From positions 372,001-436,000 of the forward strand of contig NZ_JYLH01000001.1 of the NCBI RefSeq assembly GCF_001439685.1: a DNA stretch of 64,000 nucleotides. Direction: 5' to 3'. The stretch comes from Pseudomonas libanensis. Its GTDB lineage: Bacteria > Pseudomonadota > Gammaproteobacteria > Pseudomonadales > Pseudomonadaceae. The position numbers and the translations under genes were made by a program. Positions 48,191 through 56,432 of the stretch are shown one piece after another (position 1 is the stretch's first letter; each line of letters starts with the position of its first letter). The notes under the pieces are model-generated. The model was not told the origin of the DNA. It ran no database searches and worked only from the letters and a program-made list of their open reading frames with translations.

Positions 48191-49948
48191 GTGGCATTGA
48201 CGATTCTTGGCCTGTCCGGCGCCCTTAGCCATGATCCTTCCGCAGCCCTGTATATCGACGGCAAGCTGATTGCGGCCGCCGAAGAAGAGCGCTTCGTACG
48301 CGACAAACATGCAAAGAACCGCATGCCTTACGAGTCGGCGAAGTTCTGCCTTGAACAGGCCGGCATCAAGCCTTCGGACGTTGACGTGGTGGCGATCCCG
48401 TTCGCGCCGATCAGCCTGTTCGGCGAGGCGCGCTGGCACTACGCCAAGCGTTACTGGTATGCCCCGGACCGTGCCCTCGACGCGATCCTGATGGGCAACC
48501 GTCGCTACAAGCGCTATCGCAACAAGATCGTCTGGTGCCTGGAGCAACTGGGCTTCGATCCGAAGAAAATCAAGATCGAACCGGTAGAGCACCACCTGGC
48601 TCACGCATCCAGCGCCTATCACTGCTCGGGCTTCCAGGAAAAAACCGCGATCCTGGGCATCGACGGCAAGGGTGAATACGCCACCACCTTCTTCGGCTAC
48701 GGCGAAAATGGCAAGATCCACAAGATCAAGGAATTCTACGATCCGGACTCCCTCGGCGGCCTGTATGGCGCAATTACCGAGTTCCTCGGTTTCGAGATGC
48801 TCGACGGTGAGTTCAAGGTCATGGGCATGGCGCCGTATGGCGACGCCAGCAAATACGATTTCTCGCGCCTGGCCTCGTTTGAAAACGGCGAGCTGGTGAT
48901 CAACACCGACTACGCCAACGTCATCGGCCTGCGTCGTTATAAAGAGAAGGGCAAGGGTTTCTACTTCTCGCCTAAACTGATCGAGTGGCTGGGCCCCAAG
49001 CGCGAAGGCGATATCGCCGACGAGCCATACATCCACTACGCGGCCAGCATGCAGGCGCTGTTCGAGAAGCTGGCCCTGCAGATGATCGATTACTACTTGG
49101 GCGACATTCTCAAGGACACCGGCAAGCTGGCATTCGCCGGCGGTTGTGCGCTGAACGTCAAGCTGAACCAGAAAATCATTGCCCGTGACGACGTAAAAGA
49201 ACTGTTCGTACAACCGGCCTCCGGCGATGCCGGCACCGCCGTCGGTGCGGCGGCCTACGTGTCCCATGCTCGTGGTGTACCGGTCGAGAAGATGGAACAC
49301 GTCTATCTGGGCCCGTCCTACAGCAACGAAGACGTGATCGCCGCGTGCGCCAAGCACGCGAGCAAGCCGAACTGGCGCAAGATCGAGAACATGCCTAAGC
49401 GCATTGCCAAGATCATGGTCGACGGCAATCCGGTAGCCTGGTTCCAGGGCCGCATGGAGTTTGGTCCGCGTGCGTTGGGCGGTCGTTCGATCATCGGTTG
49501 CCCAAGTGCCACCGGCGTGGCAGATCGCATCAACCACCAGATCAAGTTCCGCGAGCGCTGGAGGCCTTTCTGCCCGTCGATGCTCGACACCGTTGCCCCG
49601 CAGATGATCAAGGTCGATCACCCCGCGCCGTTCATGACCTTCACCTTTGAAGTCGCCGAAGAGTGGAAGGCCCGGGTTCCGGAAGTGGTGCACGAAGACG
49701 GTACTTCCCGCGCCCAGGTGCTCAAGCGCGAATACAACCCGCGCTACTACGACATGATGAAAGAGCTGGAAGTGCTGACCGGTAACGGCGTGTCCCTGAA
49801 CACCTCGCTCAACCGTCGTGGCGAAGCGATGATCTGCTCGCCGACCGACGCGCTGAACATGTTCTTCGGCTCGGACCTGCAGTACCTGATCATGGAAGAC
49901 ATCCTGGTGGTTAAGGATGGCGTGGACCCTTATGACGCTGTGGTTTAA
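48191..49948 (+). CDS. wapO: LPS core carbamoyltransferase (NodU/CmcH family)
   Basis: The 585-residue enzyme has the N-terminal Kae1-like domain (LGLSGALSHDPSAALYIDGK, EHHLAHASSAYHCSGF) and the C-terminal carbamoyltransferase domain (GRMEFGPRALGGRSIIG, INHQIKFRERWRPFCPS). It uses carbamoyl phosphate to carbamoylate a sugar, in P. aeruginosa the core heptose. Translation starts at GTG 48191 (MALTILGLSG), with AGAGG upstream. The gene abuts mig-14 with no gap. From memory it equals PA5005. Confidence 0.92.
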   Translation: MALTILGLSGALSHDPSAALYIDGKLIAAAEEERFVRDKHAKNRMPYESAKFCLEQAGIKPSDVDVVAIPFAPISLFGEARWHYAKRYWYAPDRALDAILMGNRRYKRYRNKIVWCLEQLGFDPKKIKIEPVEHHLAHASSAYHCSGFQEKTAILGIDGKGEYATTFFGYGENGKIHKIKEFYDPDSLGGLYGAITEFLGFEMLDGEFKVMGMAPYGDASKYDFSRLASFENGELVINTDYANVIGLRRYKEKGKGFYFSPKLIEWLGPKREGDIADEPYIHYAASMQALFEKLALQMIDYYLGDILKDTGKLAFAGGCALNVKLNQKIIARDDVKELFVQPASGDAGTAVGAAAYVSHARGVPVEKMEHVYLGPSYSNEDVIAACAKHASKPNWRKIENMPKRIAKIMVDGNPVAWFQGRMEFGPRALGGRSIIGCPSATGVADRINHQIKFRERWRPFCPSMLDTVAPQMIKVDHPAPFMTFTFEVAEEWKARVPEVVHEDGTSRAQVLKREYNPRYYDMMKELEVLTGNGVSLNTSLNRRGEAMICSPTDALNMFFGSDLQYLIMEDILVVKDGVDPYDAVV

Positions 49949-50845
49949 ATGCTGAACCGCTTCCAGGGCTGGCGGGAACGTGGCTGGGCGCCTGTCGAGG
50001 CCGAGGTTTACGCCCAGGCCTGGCAGCGTTATGGCGGCAGCGTGGCGACTCATCCCCAGGTGATCGAGCGGTTGGCCGGGCTGGCGCAGATACCTGTGCG
50101 CTACCTGGGCTGGGTGCAAGGTGGTGAACTCAAGGGGGCAATAGCCACCTGGGGGCGCGACCTGGCGCTGTCCAAGGACGTGCTCAAGCGCAGCGGCAAG
50201 AAAGGCCTGTTTGATCTGGGCAATGCCGAGATCATCCTGCCGATTGCCGCCGATGCGCAGGTGCCGTTGCGGCATCGTGCGCGCTACCTCTCGGCACTGA
50301 ACGAGGGGCGCGTGAGCACCCTCAAGCCCCAGGCCGAGCAATTGGCCATGGCGCGTACTCCCGAAGACCTGTCGAAGAAATTTCGCTACAACCAGCGGCG
50401 TGAACTGCGCCTGTTGGAAGAGGCGGGCGGCGTGGTACGGGCGGTCAGTGAGTTTTCCAGCACAGAACTGGCGGCGATTTATTGCGATCTGTTCCAGCGC
50501 CGGTGGGGCTTCCCGGCGGCGGGCGCGGCGCGTCTGGCCGAGGTGTTGGAGTTGCTCAAGGAATTCCTGTTCGGCTCGGTGCTGTTTCTGAACGACGCGC
50601 CGATTGCGGTGCAACTGGTGTATCAGGTGCAGTCCAATGAGTGGTTCAGCGCCGAGTATGTCAACGGCGGCGTCGACCCTGAAACCCGTGCATTCAGCCC
50701 CGGCAGCGTACTGAGTTTCCTCAATACCCAAAGCGCGTGGGAACAGGCGCGGGCGGCGAACAAGTCGCTGCGTTTCTCCTTCGGCCGTTCCGACCGCGAA
50801 TACAAGGAGCGCTGGTGCAATCCGGTGCCGGTATTCAGTGTATGA
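49949..50845 (+). CDS. mig-14: Mig-14-like GNAT-fold protein
   Basis: The 298-residue protein resembles Mig-14 and the PA5003 homologue, linked to resistance to antimicrobial peptides. It has an acetyltransferase-like C-terminal half (KKFRYNQRRELRLLEEAGG, then GSVLFLNDAPIAVQLVYQV and the terminal FGRSDREYKERWCNPVPVF). No membrane segment is evident. It sits inside the core operon, abutting wapO and overlapping dnpA by 4 bases, so a role in core or envelope modification is likely. The reaction is unknown. Confidence 0.85.
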   Translation: MLNRFQGWRERGWAPVEAEVYAQAWQRYGGSVATHPQVIERLAGLAQIPVRYLGWVQGGELKGAIATWGRDLALSKDVLKRSGKKGLFDLGNAEIILPIAADAQVPLRHRARYLSALNEGRVSTLKPQAEQLAMARTPEDLSKKFRYNQRRELRLLEEAGGVVRAVSEFSSTELAAIYCDLFQRRWGFPAAGAARLAEVLELLKEFLFGSVLFLNDAPIAVQLVYQVQSNEWFSAEYVNGGVDPETRAFSPGSVLSFLNTQSAWEQARAANKSLRFSFGRSDREYKERWCNPVPVFSV

Positions 50846-52248
50846 GCCGTAAACAGCAACTGCTCAAGCGCCATCGGCGTAACAAGCGTATTGCGCTGTT
50901 GATCGGCTTGCTGGCGCTGGTGGCAGCCGGCGTCCTGGTGGCTTGGTGGTTGCCGCTGCTCCTGGCGGTGCTGCTGTGGGCGGCCCATGAAGCCTGGTTT
51001 GCCGATCACCTGTTTTACTCGCCCCAAGACAGCTACGGGTATGCGTTCCCGGCCGACAGCGAACAGCCCGGTCTGCGCCTGGAGGCGGGGCGGCTGTTGT
51101 TGGACACGCCTCTGGCGGCCGATGAAACCCTGATCGTGGGTGTCGAGTTGAAAAGCGCCTGGCTTGGGCGGTTCCTCGACCCTGCGGTGGACGTCTTGGG
51201 CCTGGAGATGCCGGATCGGCAAGTCTTCGAGCGCGGCGTCGCCGGGCGGCGTTACCTGAACCTGACCGGCGGCGCCGAAGCCTTGGCGGCGGGCAATGTC
51301 AGGTTGCGCGGGCGTTTCTGCCGGATCAAGGGCCAGCCGACACTCTGGCGCTTTCGCCAGCCGGACTATCGCCAACAACGGGTGATGGTGGTCGCGCCCC
51401 ACGCCGACGATGCCGAGCTGGCGGCGTTCAGCCTCTACAGCCAGGCGCCCGAAAGCTGGATCGTGACCCTGACCGCTGGTGAAATTGAAGCCGAACATTA
51501 CCAGCACATGGGGCTGCCCAAGGCTGAAGCCGCTCGTCTCAAGGGTCGCCTGCGTGCCTGGGACAGCATCGCCGTGCCGCGCTGGGCTGGCGTGCCCGAG
51601 ACGCAGTGCGTGCAACTGGGCTACTTCTGCATGCAGTTGCAGGCCATGCAGGCTACCCCGGATCAACCTATGGCTTCCCGCGAAGCTGACTTAAACGATA
51701 CGCGACTGTTTCGCCAGTTCAACGGCTTTGCATTGCCGGGGGATGTGGACGGCGCGCCGACCTGGCATAACCTGATTGCCGACCTGCGGGCACTGCTGCT
51801 AAAGGCGCGGCCTCAGGTGATCGTGTTGCCCACGCCATTGCTCGACCCACACGCGGACCACATCTGCGCCCACGCGGCGATCCTTGAAGCCTTGCAAGGC
51901 CTGGAGTGGCAGCCCGACACGTTGCTCGGCTACGCCAATCACCTGCATGATAACGACCGTTGGCCCATGGGTGATTCCGGGGTCGGGGTGGCGCTGCCGC
52001 CGCGTTTCGATACCACAATAGAGATGGTGCCTTGCAGCTTCGCGCTCAGTTTGAGCCAGCAGCAGGACAAGGCCATGGCCTTGGGCATGATGCATGACCT
52101 GCAACCGCCCGCGCCGTTCAAGCGCCGGGTGCGCAGGTGGTTACAGCAACTGCTGGCGGGCCGCAAGCCGTCGCCCTACGGCGAGAATGAATTCTTTCGC
52201 AAGGCCGTGCGCCGTCACGAGCTGTTGTGGGTCCTGAAGCAGGACTGA
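50842..52248 (+). CDS. dnpA: PIG-L-family de-N-acetylase DnpA
   Basis: The 468-residue protein has an N-terminal membrane anchor (about residues 18-48, IALLIGLLALVAAGVLVAWW...) and a PIG-L deacetylase domain with the zinc motif VAPHADDAEL (about residue 185) and a later PHADHICAHAA. Such enzymes remove N-acetyl groups from sugars. The P. aeruginosa homologue PA5002 is DnpA, implicated in antibiotic persistence. I chose the start at 50842 (ATGA overlap with mig-14); a frame open from 50737 lies within mig-14. Confidence 0.9.
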   Translation: MSRKQQLLKRHRRNKRIALLIGLLALVAAGVLVAWWLPLLLAVLLWAAHEAWFADHLFYSPQDSYGYAFPADSEQPGLRLEAGRLLLDTPLAADETLIVGVELKSAWLGRFLDPAVDVLGLEMPDRQVFERGVAGRRYLNLTGGAEALAAGNVRLRGRFCRIKGQPTLWRFRQPDYRQQRVMVVAPHADDAELAAFSLYSQAPESWIVTLTAGEIEAEHYQHMGLPKAEAARLKGRLRAWDSIAVPRWAGVPETQCVQLGYFCMQLQAMQATPDQPMASREADLNDTRLFRQFNGFALPGDVDGAPTWHNLIADLRALLLKARPQVIVLPTPLLDPHADHICAHAAILEALQGLEWQPDTLLGYANHLHDNDRWPMGDSGVGVALPPRFDTTIEMVPCSFALSLSQQQDKAMALGMMHDLQPPAPFKRRVRRWLQQLLAGRKPSPYGENEFFRKAVRRHELLWVLKQD

Positions 52249-52260
52249 GAGCCTATTGAA

Positions 52261-52292
52261 GGCAGGTCGGTATTCGCCTGTCGCCCTTTTTT
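52261..52292 (+). terminator. Possible weak terminator after dnpA
   Basis: GGCAGG pairs with CCTGTC (one G-U) around a 10-base loop, followed by GCCC and six T. The stem is weak, so it may only attenuate reading into the glycosyltransferase genes. Confidence 0.35.
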
Positions 52293-52334
52293 ACCGGGCT
52301 GCGTGCCCGTAGCCAGATCGCTGCATGGAGAGTT

Positions 52335-53483
52335 ATGAAGCCGCGTTTCAAGGTTTTGCAGTTACAGCCGGACTACAACGTCAAGACCAATGATTTCGCC
52401 GACCTGGGTGAGCAAATCGTCAAGTCCTTGCCGGCTGAGCGTTTCGAGGTGACATCCGGATTTCTCAGCGGCCGCCCGCTGCCCGGCCAGCCCCTGAGCG
52501 TGGCTGAACACTCCCATTATTTCGAGCTGCCGGAGAAGTCCCTCAAGGGCATTCGCTTCGGCGCCATGTGGCAGATCTACAAGTATTGCCGCGAGCAGAA
52601 ATTCGATGTGGTCATCTGTAACCGCTTCAAGTCGGTAAACATGATGCTCTCGCTCAATCGCTGGCTGAAAATCCCGCTGTGCATCGGTATCTCCCACGGT
52701 TTTGGCGAGTATGCCCGTGGCTATCGTCGTCGCCAGACCCAACGCTGGGTCAGCCCGGCATGGCGGTTTGTCGGGGTGTCGGAGGCGGTGAAGGACTACC
52801 TGGTGAACCTCAACTGCGGCTTCACCCGCGACAACACCACCTATGTCACCAACGCCATCGACATTCCCCAGGCCGAAGCCCTGCAACTGAGCCGCGAGGA
52901 CGCCCGCAAGGCCCTGGGCCTGCCTATGGACGCACGGATGATCGGCGCCCTGGGTCGTCTGGTGCCGATCAAGGGCCATACCCATCTGTTGCAGGCTTTC
53001 GCGACCCTCAAGGACAAATACCCTGAGGCCCAGGTGGGCATCATCGGTTCCGGTCGCGCCGAAGCCGATTTGCGTGCGGATATCGAGCGCCTGGGCCTGA
53101 CTGGTCGCGCGCACTTGCTGGGCTTTCGCGAAGACGGCATGAAGTATGTGCGCGGCTTCGATATCTGGACCATGCCGTCGTTGTTCGAGGGCCTGGGGCT
53201 GGCGCTTCTGGAAGGCATGAGCGGCCACTTGCCGGTGATTGCCTCCAATGGCCCGGCGATGCTGCCGCTGGTGCAGGGCGCGGGCGGCCTGTCCCATGAT
53301 CCGGGTAACGTCGAGCAACTGGCCGCGGCCCTGGATACCTACCTGGCGCTGAGCGATGAACAATTGCGCGCCAAGGGTGAAGAGGTGTTCCGCTATCTGC
53401 AGGCCAATCACACCCTTGAAGAGTTCAAGCACAAGTACCTGACCCTGATTGAAACCGGTCTGCGTGAAGTAGGTAGAGCATGA
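52335..53483 (+). CDS. GT4-family glycosyltransferase of LPS core (Ssg/PA5001-like)
   Basis: The 382-residue protein has a GT-B fold: an N-terminal acceptor half and a C-terminal donor half with ALGRLVPIKGHTHLLQAF and the EX7E motif in PSLFEGLGLALLEGMSGHLPV. It should add a sugar to the outer core or cell-surface glycan. It sits where PA5001 (ssg) lies in P. aeruginosa. GGAGAG precedes the ATG. It overlaps the next gene by 4 bases. Confidence 0.88.
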   Translation: MKPRFKVLQLQPDYNVKTNDFADLGEQIVKSLPAERFEVTSGFLSGRPLPGQPLSVAEHSHYFELPEKSLKGIRFGAMWQIYKYCREQKFDVVICNRFKSVNMMLSLNRWLKIPLCIGISHGFGEYARGYRRRQTQRWVSPAWRFVGVSEAVKDYLVNLNCGFTRDNTTYVTNAIDIPQAEALQLSREDARKALGLPMDARMIGALGRLVPIKGHTHLLQAFATLKDKYPEAQVGIIGSGRAEADLRADIERLGLTGRAHLLGFREDGMKYVRGFDIWTMPSLFEGLGLALLEGMSGHLPVIASNGPAMLPLVQGAGGLSHDPGNVEQLAAALDTYLALSDEQLRAKGEEVFRYLQANHTLEEFKHKYLTLIETGLREVGRA

Positions 53484-54361
53484 ATCAGCCACAACCCCTG
53501 GTCTCGGTGATTATCGCCTCCTATAACCACGGCCAGTACATCGAACAGAGCATCCTCAGCGTACTCGGACAGACTTACCCCAATATCGAATTGCTGGTGG
53601 TGGATGACGGTTCCAAGGACGACAGCGTCGAACGTATCCTGCGTCTGCAGGCCGAGCACGGCTTTGACTTCCAGGTGCAACAGAACCAAGGCCTCAGCGC
53701 CACCCTGAACGGTGCGATCGCGCGCGCCAAGGGCAGCCTGATCGCACCGTTCGGCTCGGATGACATCATGCTGCCGGACCGTATTGCCACTCAGGTGGCG
53801 TATATGGATGGCAAGCCCAAGGTGGGCATGTGTGCTGGCAACATCGAGCTGATCGATGCTGACGACAACCTGCATCCGGAGAAAAAACAACGCCGCGACC
53901 TGCCGTTTCGCAGCCTCGATTTCGACGATATTTTCATGGACCGCAAGCCGTTCCCACCGGCGCCGACCATGCTGATTCGTCGGGAAGTGCTGGAGCAAGT
54001 CGGTGGCTTCGACCCGCAGATTCCCCTGGAGGACCTGCTGATCCAGTTGAAGATCACGGCGGCGGGCTACACCATCGACGCCCTTGGCGTGGTGATGGCC
54101 AAGTATCGCCAGCACGCGAGCAACACGTACAAGAACCACCGCTACATGATCCAGAATATTCTCAAGACCTATGCCAAGTTCAGCGACCACCCGGCTTATG
54201 ATGCGGTGCGCTACAACTTCCTGAACTCGATGTTCCTCAAGACTGCCGACCGCGATCGCCCACTGGCGCGGGAGATTCTCAAGCAGATCCCGTTGAAGTT
54301 CTGGGGGCGCAAGACGTTGCGTGGGTTGGTGAGGTTGTATCTGGCGCCGCTCAAGGGCTGA
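53480..54361 (+). CDS. GT2-family glycosyltransferase of LPS core (WapR-like)
   Basis: The 293-residue protein has the GT-A fold: VSVIIASYNHGQYIEQSILS at the N-terminus, VVDDGSKDDS, the metal/nucleotide motif FGSDDIMLPDR and a C-terminal acceptor part with LEDLLIQLKI. By position it matches PA5000 (WapR), a rhamnosyltransferase that adds the acceptor sugar for O-antigen, but the sugar used here is not provable from sequence. It ends at a strong bidirectional terminator. Confidence 0.88.
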   Translation: MNQPQPLVSVIIASYNHGQYIEQSILSVLGQTYPNIELLVVDDGSKDDSVERILRLQAEHGFDFQVQQNQGLSATLNGAIARAKGSLIAPFGSDDIMLPDRIATQVAYMDGKPKVGMCAGNIELIDADDNLHPEKKQRRDLPFRSLDFDDIFMDRKPFPPAPTMLIRREVLEQVGGFDPQIPLEDLLIQLKITAAGYTIDALGVVMAKYRQHASNTYKNHRYMIQNILKTYAKFSDHPAYDAVRYNFLNSMFLKTADRDRPLAREILKQIPLKFWGRKTLRGLVRLYLAPLKG

Positions 54362-54378
54362 GAGCGGGAGGGGATAAG

Positions 54379-54415
54379 AAAAAGGCGACGATCACCCGGT
54401 GATCGTCGCCTTTTG
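54379..54415. terminator. Bidirectional rho-independent terminator
   Basis: A perfect 13-bp stem (GGCGACGATCACC / GGTGATCGTCGCC) is flanked by an A-run on the left and TTTT on the right, between the converging glycosyltransferase and waaL genes. Confidence 0.93.
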
Positions 54416-54417
54416 TG

Positions 54418-56310
54418 TTACTTGGCCGGGCTAGCCAGGCTTTGCACTTGCTCGCGGATTTTCGCGGTAGCCGCTGGGCTTGCCACCGAGGCGTAGCCTT
54501 TGACCAGTTGCTCGAAGTGCGTTTCGAACAGCCAGTTTCGATCCTGTGGGTAGCGCTGCATGTGGCGCAGGTTGCGTTGGCGCAGTGCGTGGCGCAGTGA
54601 GGACGGGTAGATGCGCAGGTCGGCCACGTCGATCAGGCCGAACTCACCGTCATCCATCAACAGCACGTTACCCAGGTGCAGCGAGCGGAAGTACACGCCA
54701 CGCTCGTGCAGTTGCGCCATGAACCGGCCAAAACGCTCCACCAGTGATTCACGCAAGCTGCTGTCCAGGCTTTGCAGCGCTTGGCGCAAGGTCAGGCCGG
54801 GCAGTGGTGTGTAGGCCACGGAGCTGCTGGCATCGCTCAGGCGATAGAGCCCGAGGATGTGTGGCGTGGGGATGCCAAGGGTGCGCAATTGCTCGCTGTT
54901 GCTGGCAAAGCGTTCGGAGTAAGGGTTGAAGCTGCCGGAGGTGTACCAGCGGCGTGGGCGGAACAGCTTGAGGAAGCTGCCATCTTCCAGGCGCAGGACT
55001 TTAGGTCCGAGGCCATCGGCTTCAATGACATGGGCGTTGTTGCACATCTGCTCGAAGGCTGCGGTCTTCAGGTTTTGCACCGGCATACGCAACAGGCTGC
55101 GATGGCGCTGGGCGATGCTCAGGCCGGTGATAATCGCCAGGGGAATCCACAGCAGGAACCAGTGTTCCTTGGGTCGCGACAGAATGCCGCCGCCCTCGGT
55201 CAGGCCTGCTCCGATGCCGTAGGCCAGGAGTGACGAAGCCAGGATGAACAGCGGCTGGGCGCGTTCCTTCAGGCCTTTGTACAGGCCCCAACCGAGCATG
55301 AAAATCCACGGGATAAAACCGATGATGCCGACGTAATACAGCACACCTAGGGCGAAGCTATGGGGTTCGCGCAGTTGGTAGTCATTGGCCACCATTAGGT
55401 AAAGCTCGGAGTCGTAGCTATGTCCGATCCAAGGGTGCTCGGCAATAAGCTGCAGTGTCATGGTCCACAGCTCAAAGCGAAACGAGCTGCCACGTCCAGT
55501 GATCATTTCGGGGAAGAACAACAGAAGTCCCGCGGCGCCCAGGACCATGCCGGTGATCAGCAGTGCCGCACGGCGATTGCGGCTGACAAAGCTCATCCAC
55601 AAGATAGCCAGCGCCAGCGCCACCAGCGGCGTGCGTGAGCCGGTCGCCAGAACCGCCGCAGTCATGATTGCCAGGGCCGGTACGCTGAACCACAACACCT
55701 TCATGCGCTGAGTGGTCATGCAGACATACAGCCAGTACACGGTGAAAAACCCAAAAAGATGCGAACTCAACAGCGGGTTATCAAGAGCACCAAGACCGCC
55801 GATCATGCGCAAACCGGGCGAATAGCCCTTGGCGAACGCCACCAGGTTACCCAGGCTGACCACCAGCGCAATCACCGCCGCGCTAAAGAAGATCGGCTTG
55901 AACAACTCATTGCGGTAATGCAGCAACAGCCCGCACCCGCCAAAGAGCATGAAGGTGTTCAGCGGGCGCTTGAACAGGTCGGTGTCGGTGCTGTGTTCGG
56001 GGCTCCAGAGCAGGCTGGTCAACGCCCAGGCAGAGAAGGCCAGAAAGGCAAGTGCCAGCGGCTCGCGCAACAGATCCTTGAATTCCCTGGGGCGCATGCA
56101 CAACAGAAACAAAGTCGGTACGCTGAACAGGATGTAGAAAATCCGGTGCAGTACATTACGATTGCCGACGAAGAACAGTGCACTCAGGAGCAGCAATAAG
56201 CCAACAGGCAAAATCCACAGGACCAGGAAGTCGAAAACGCGATTTGAGCCATAGTTAAGGCGCTTGGAGTGCATACAGTAGAGCCATTCCAGAAAGAGAA
56301 AGCCAACCAT
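54418..56310 (-). CDS. waaL: O-antigen ligase WaaL fused to a C-terminal kinase-fold domain
   Basis: The 630-residue protein is a natural fusion. Residues about 25-425 are an O-antigen ligase with about 12 membrane segments and the periplasmic-loop region AEHPWIGHSYDSELYL...EPHSFALGVLYYVGIIG. Residues about 437-630 are a lipopolysaccharide-kinase-like domain: GPKVLRLEDGSFLKLF, the loop GVYFRSLHLGNVLLMDD and FGLIDVADLR. In P. aeruginosa these are two genes (PA4999 waaL and PA4998). No stop or frameshift separates them here. The start is uncertain: 56310, or 56274 (MHSKRLNYGS). It is divergent from msbA. Confidence 0.85.
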   Translation of the reverse strand: MVGFLFLEWLYCMHSKRLNYGSNRVFDFLVLWILPVGLLLLLSALFFVGNRNVLHRIFYILFSVPTLFLLCMRPREFKDLLREPLALAFLAFSAWALTSLLWSPEHSTDTDLFKRPLNTFMLFGGCGLLLHYRNELFKPIFFSAAVIALVVSLGNLVAFAKGYSPGLRMIGGLGALDNPLLSSHLFGFFTVYWLYVCMTTQRMKVLWFSVPALAIMTAAVLATGSRTPLVALALAILWMSFVSRNRRAALLITGMVLGAAGLLLFFPEMITGRGSSFRFELWTMTLQLIAEHPWIGHSYDSELYLMVANDYQLREPHSFALGVLYYVGIIGFIPWIFMLGWGLYKGLKERAQPLFILASSLLAYGIGAGLTEGGGILSRPKEHWFLLWIPLAIITGLSIAQRHRSLLRMPVQNLKTAAFEQMCNNAHVIEADGLGPKVLRLEDGSFLKLFRPRRWYTSGSFNPYSERFASNSEQLRTLGIPTPHILGLYRLSDASSSVAYTPLPGLTLRQALQSLDSSLRESLVERFGRFMAQLHERGVYFRSLHLGNVLLMDDGEFGLIDVADLRIYPSSLRHALRQRNLRHMQRYPQDRNWLFETHFEQLVKGYASVASPAATAKIREQVQSLASPAK

Positions 56311-56432
56311 CTTAAGCTAGTGGCCATGTAATGTCGCCGGTCGGATCCAACCGGGCCGCGGGTTACACCGGGTGCAAGTACAACAGAGAAGCTGTGCTAA
56401 AGTCAGCCTCCTTTTTCAAAACGCCGCGTGAT

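Noticed and set aside
48068..50731. An 887-codon minus-strand frame opposite wapO and mig-14.
   Set aside because: Spans two genes on the other strand and has no recognisable domain.
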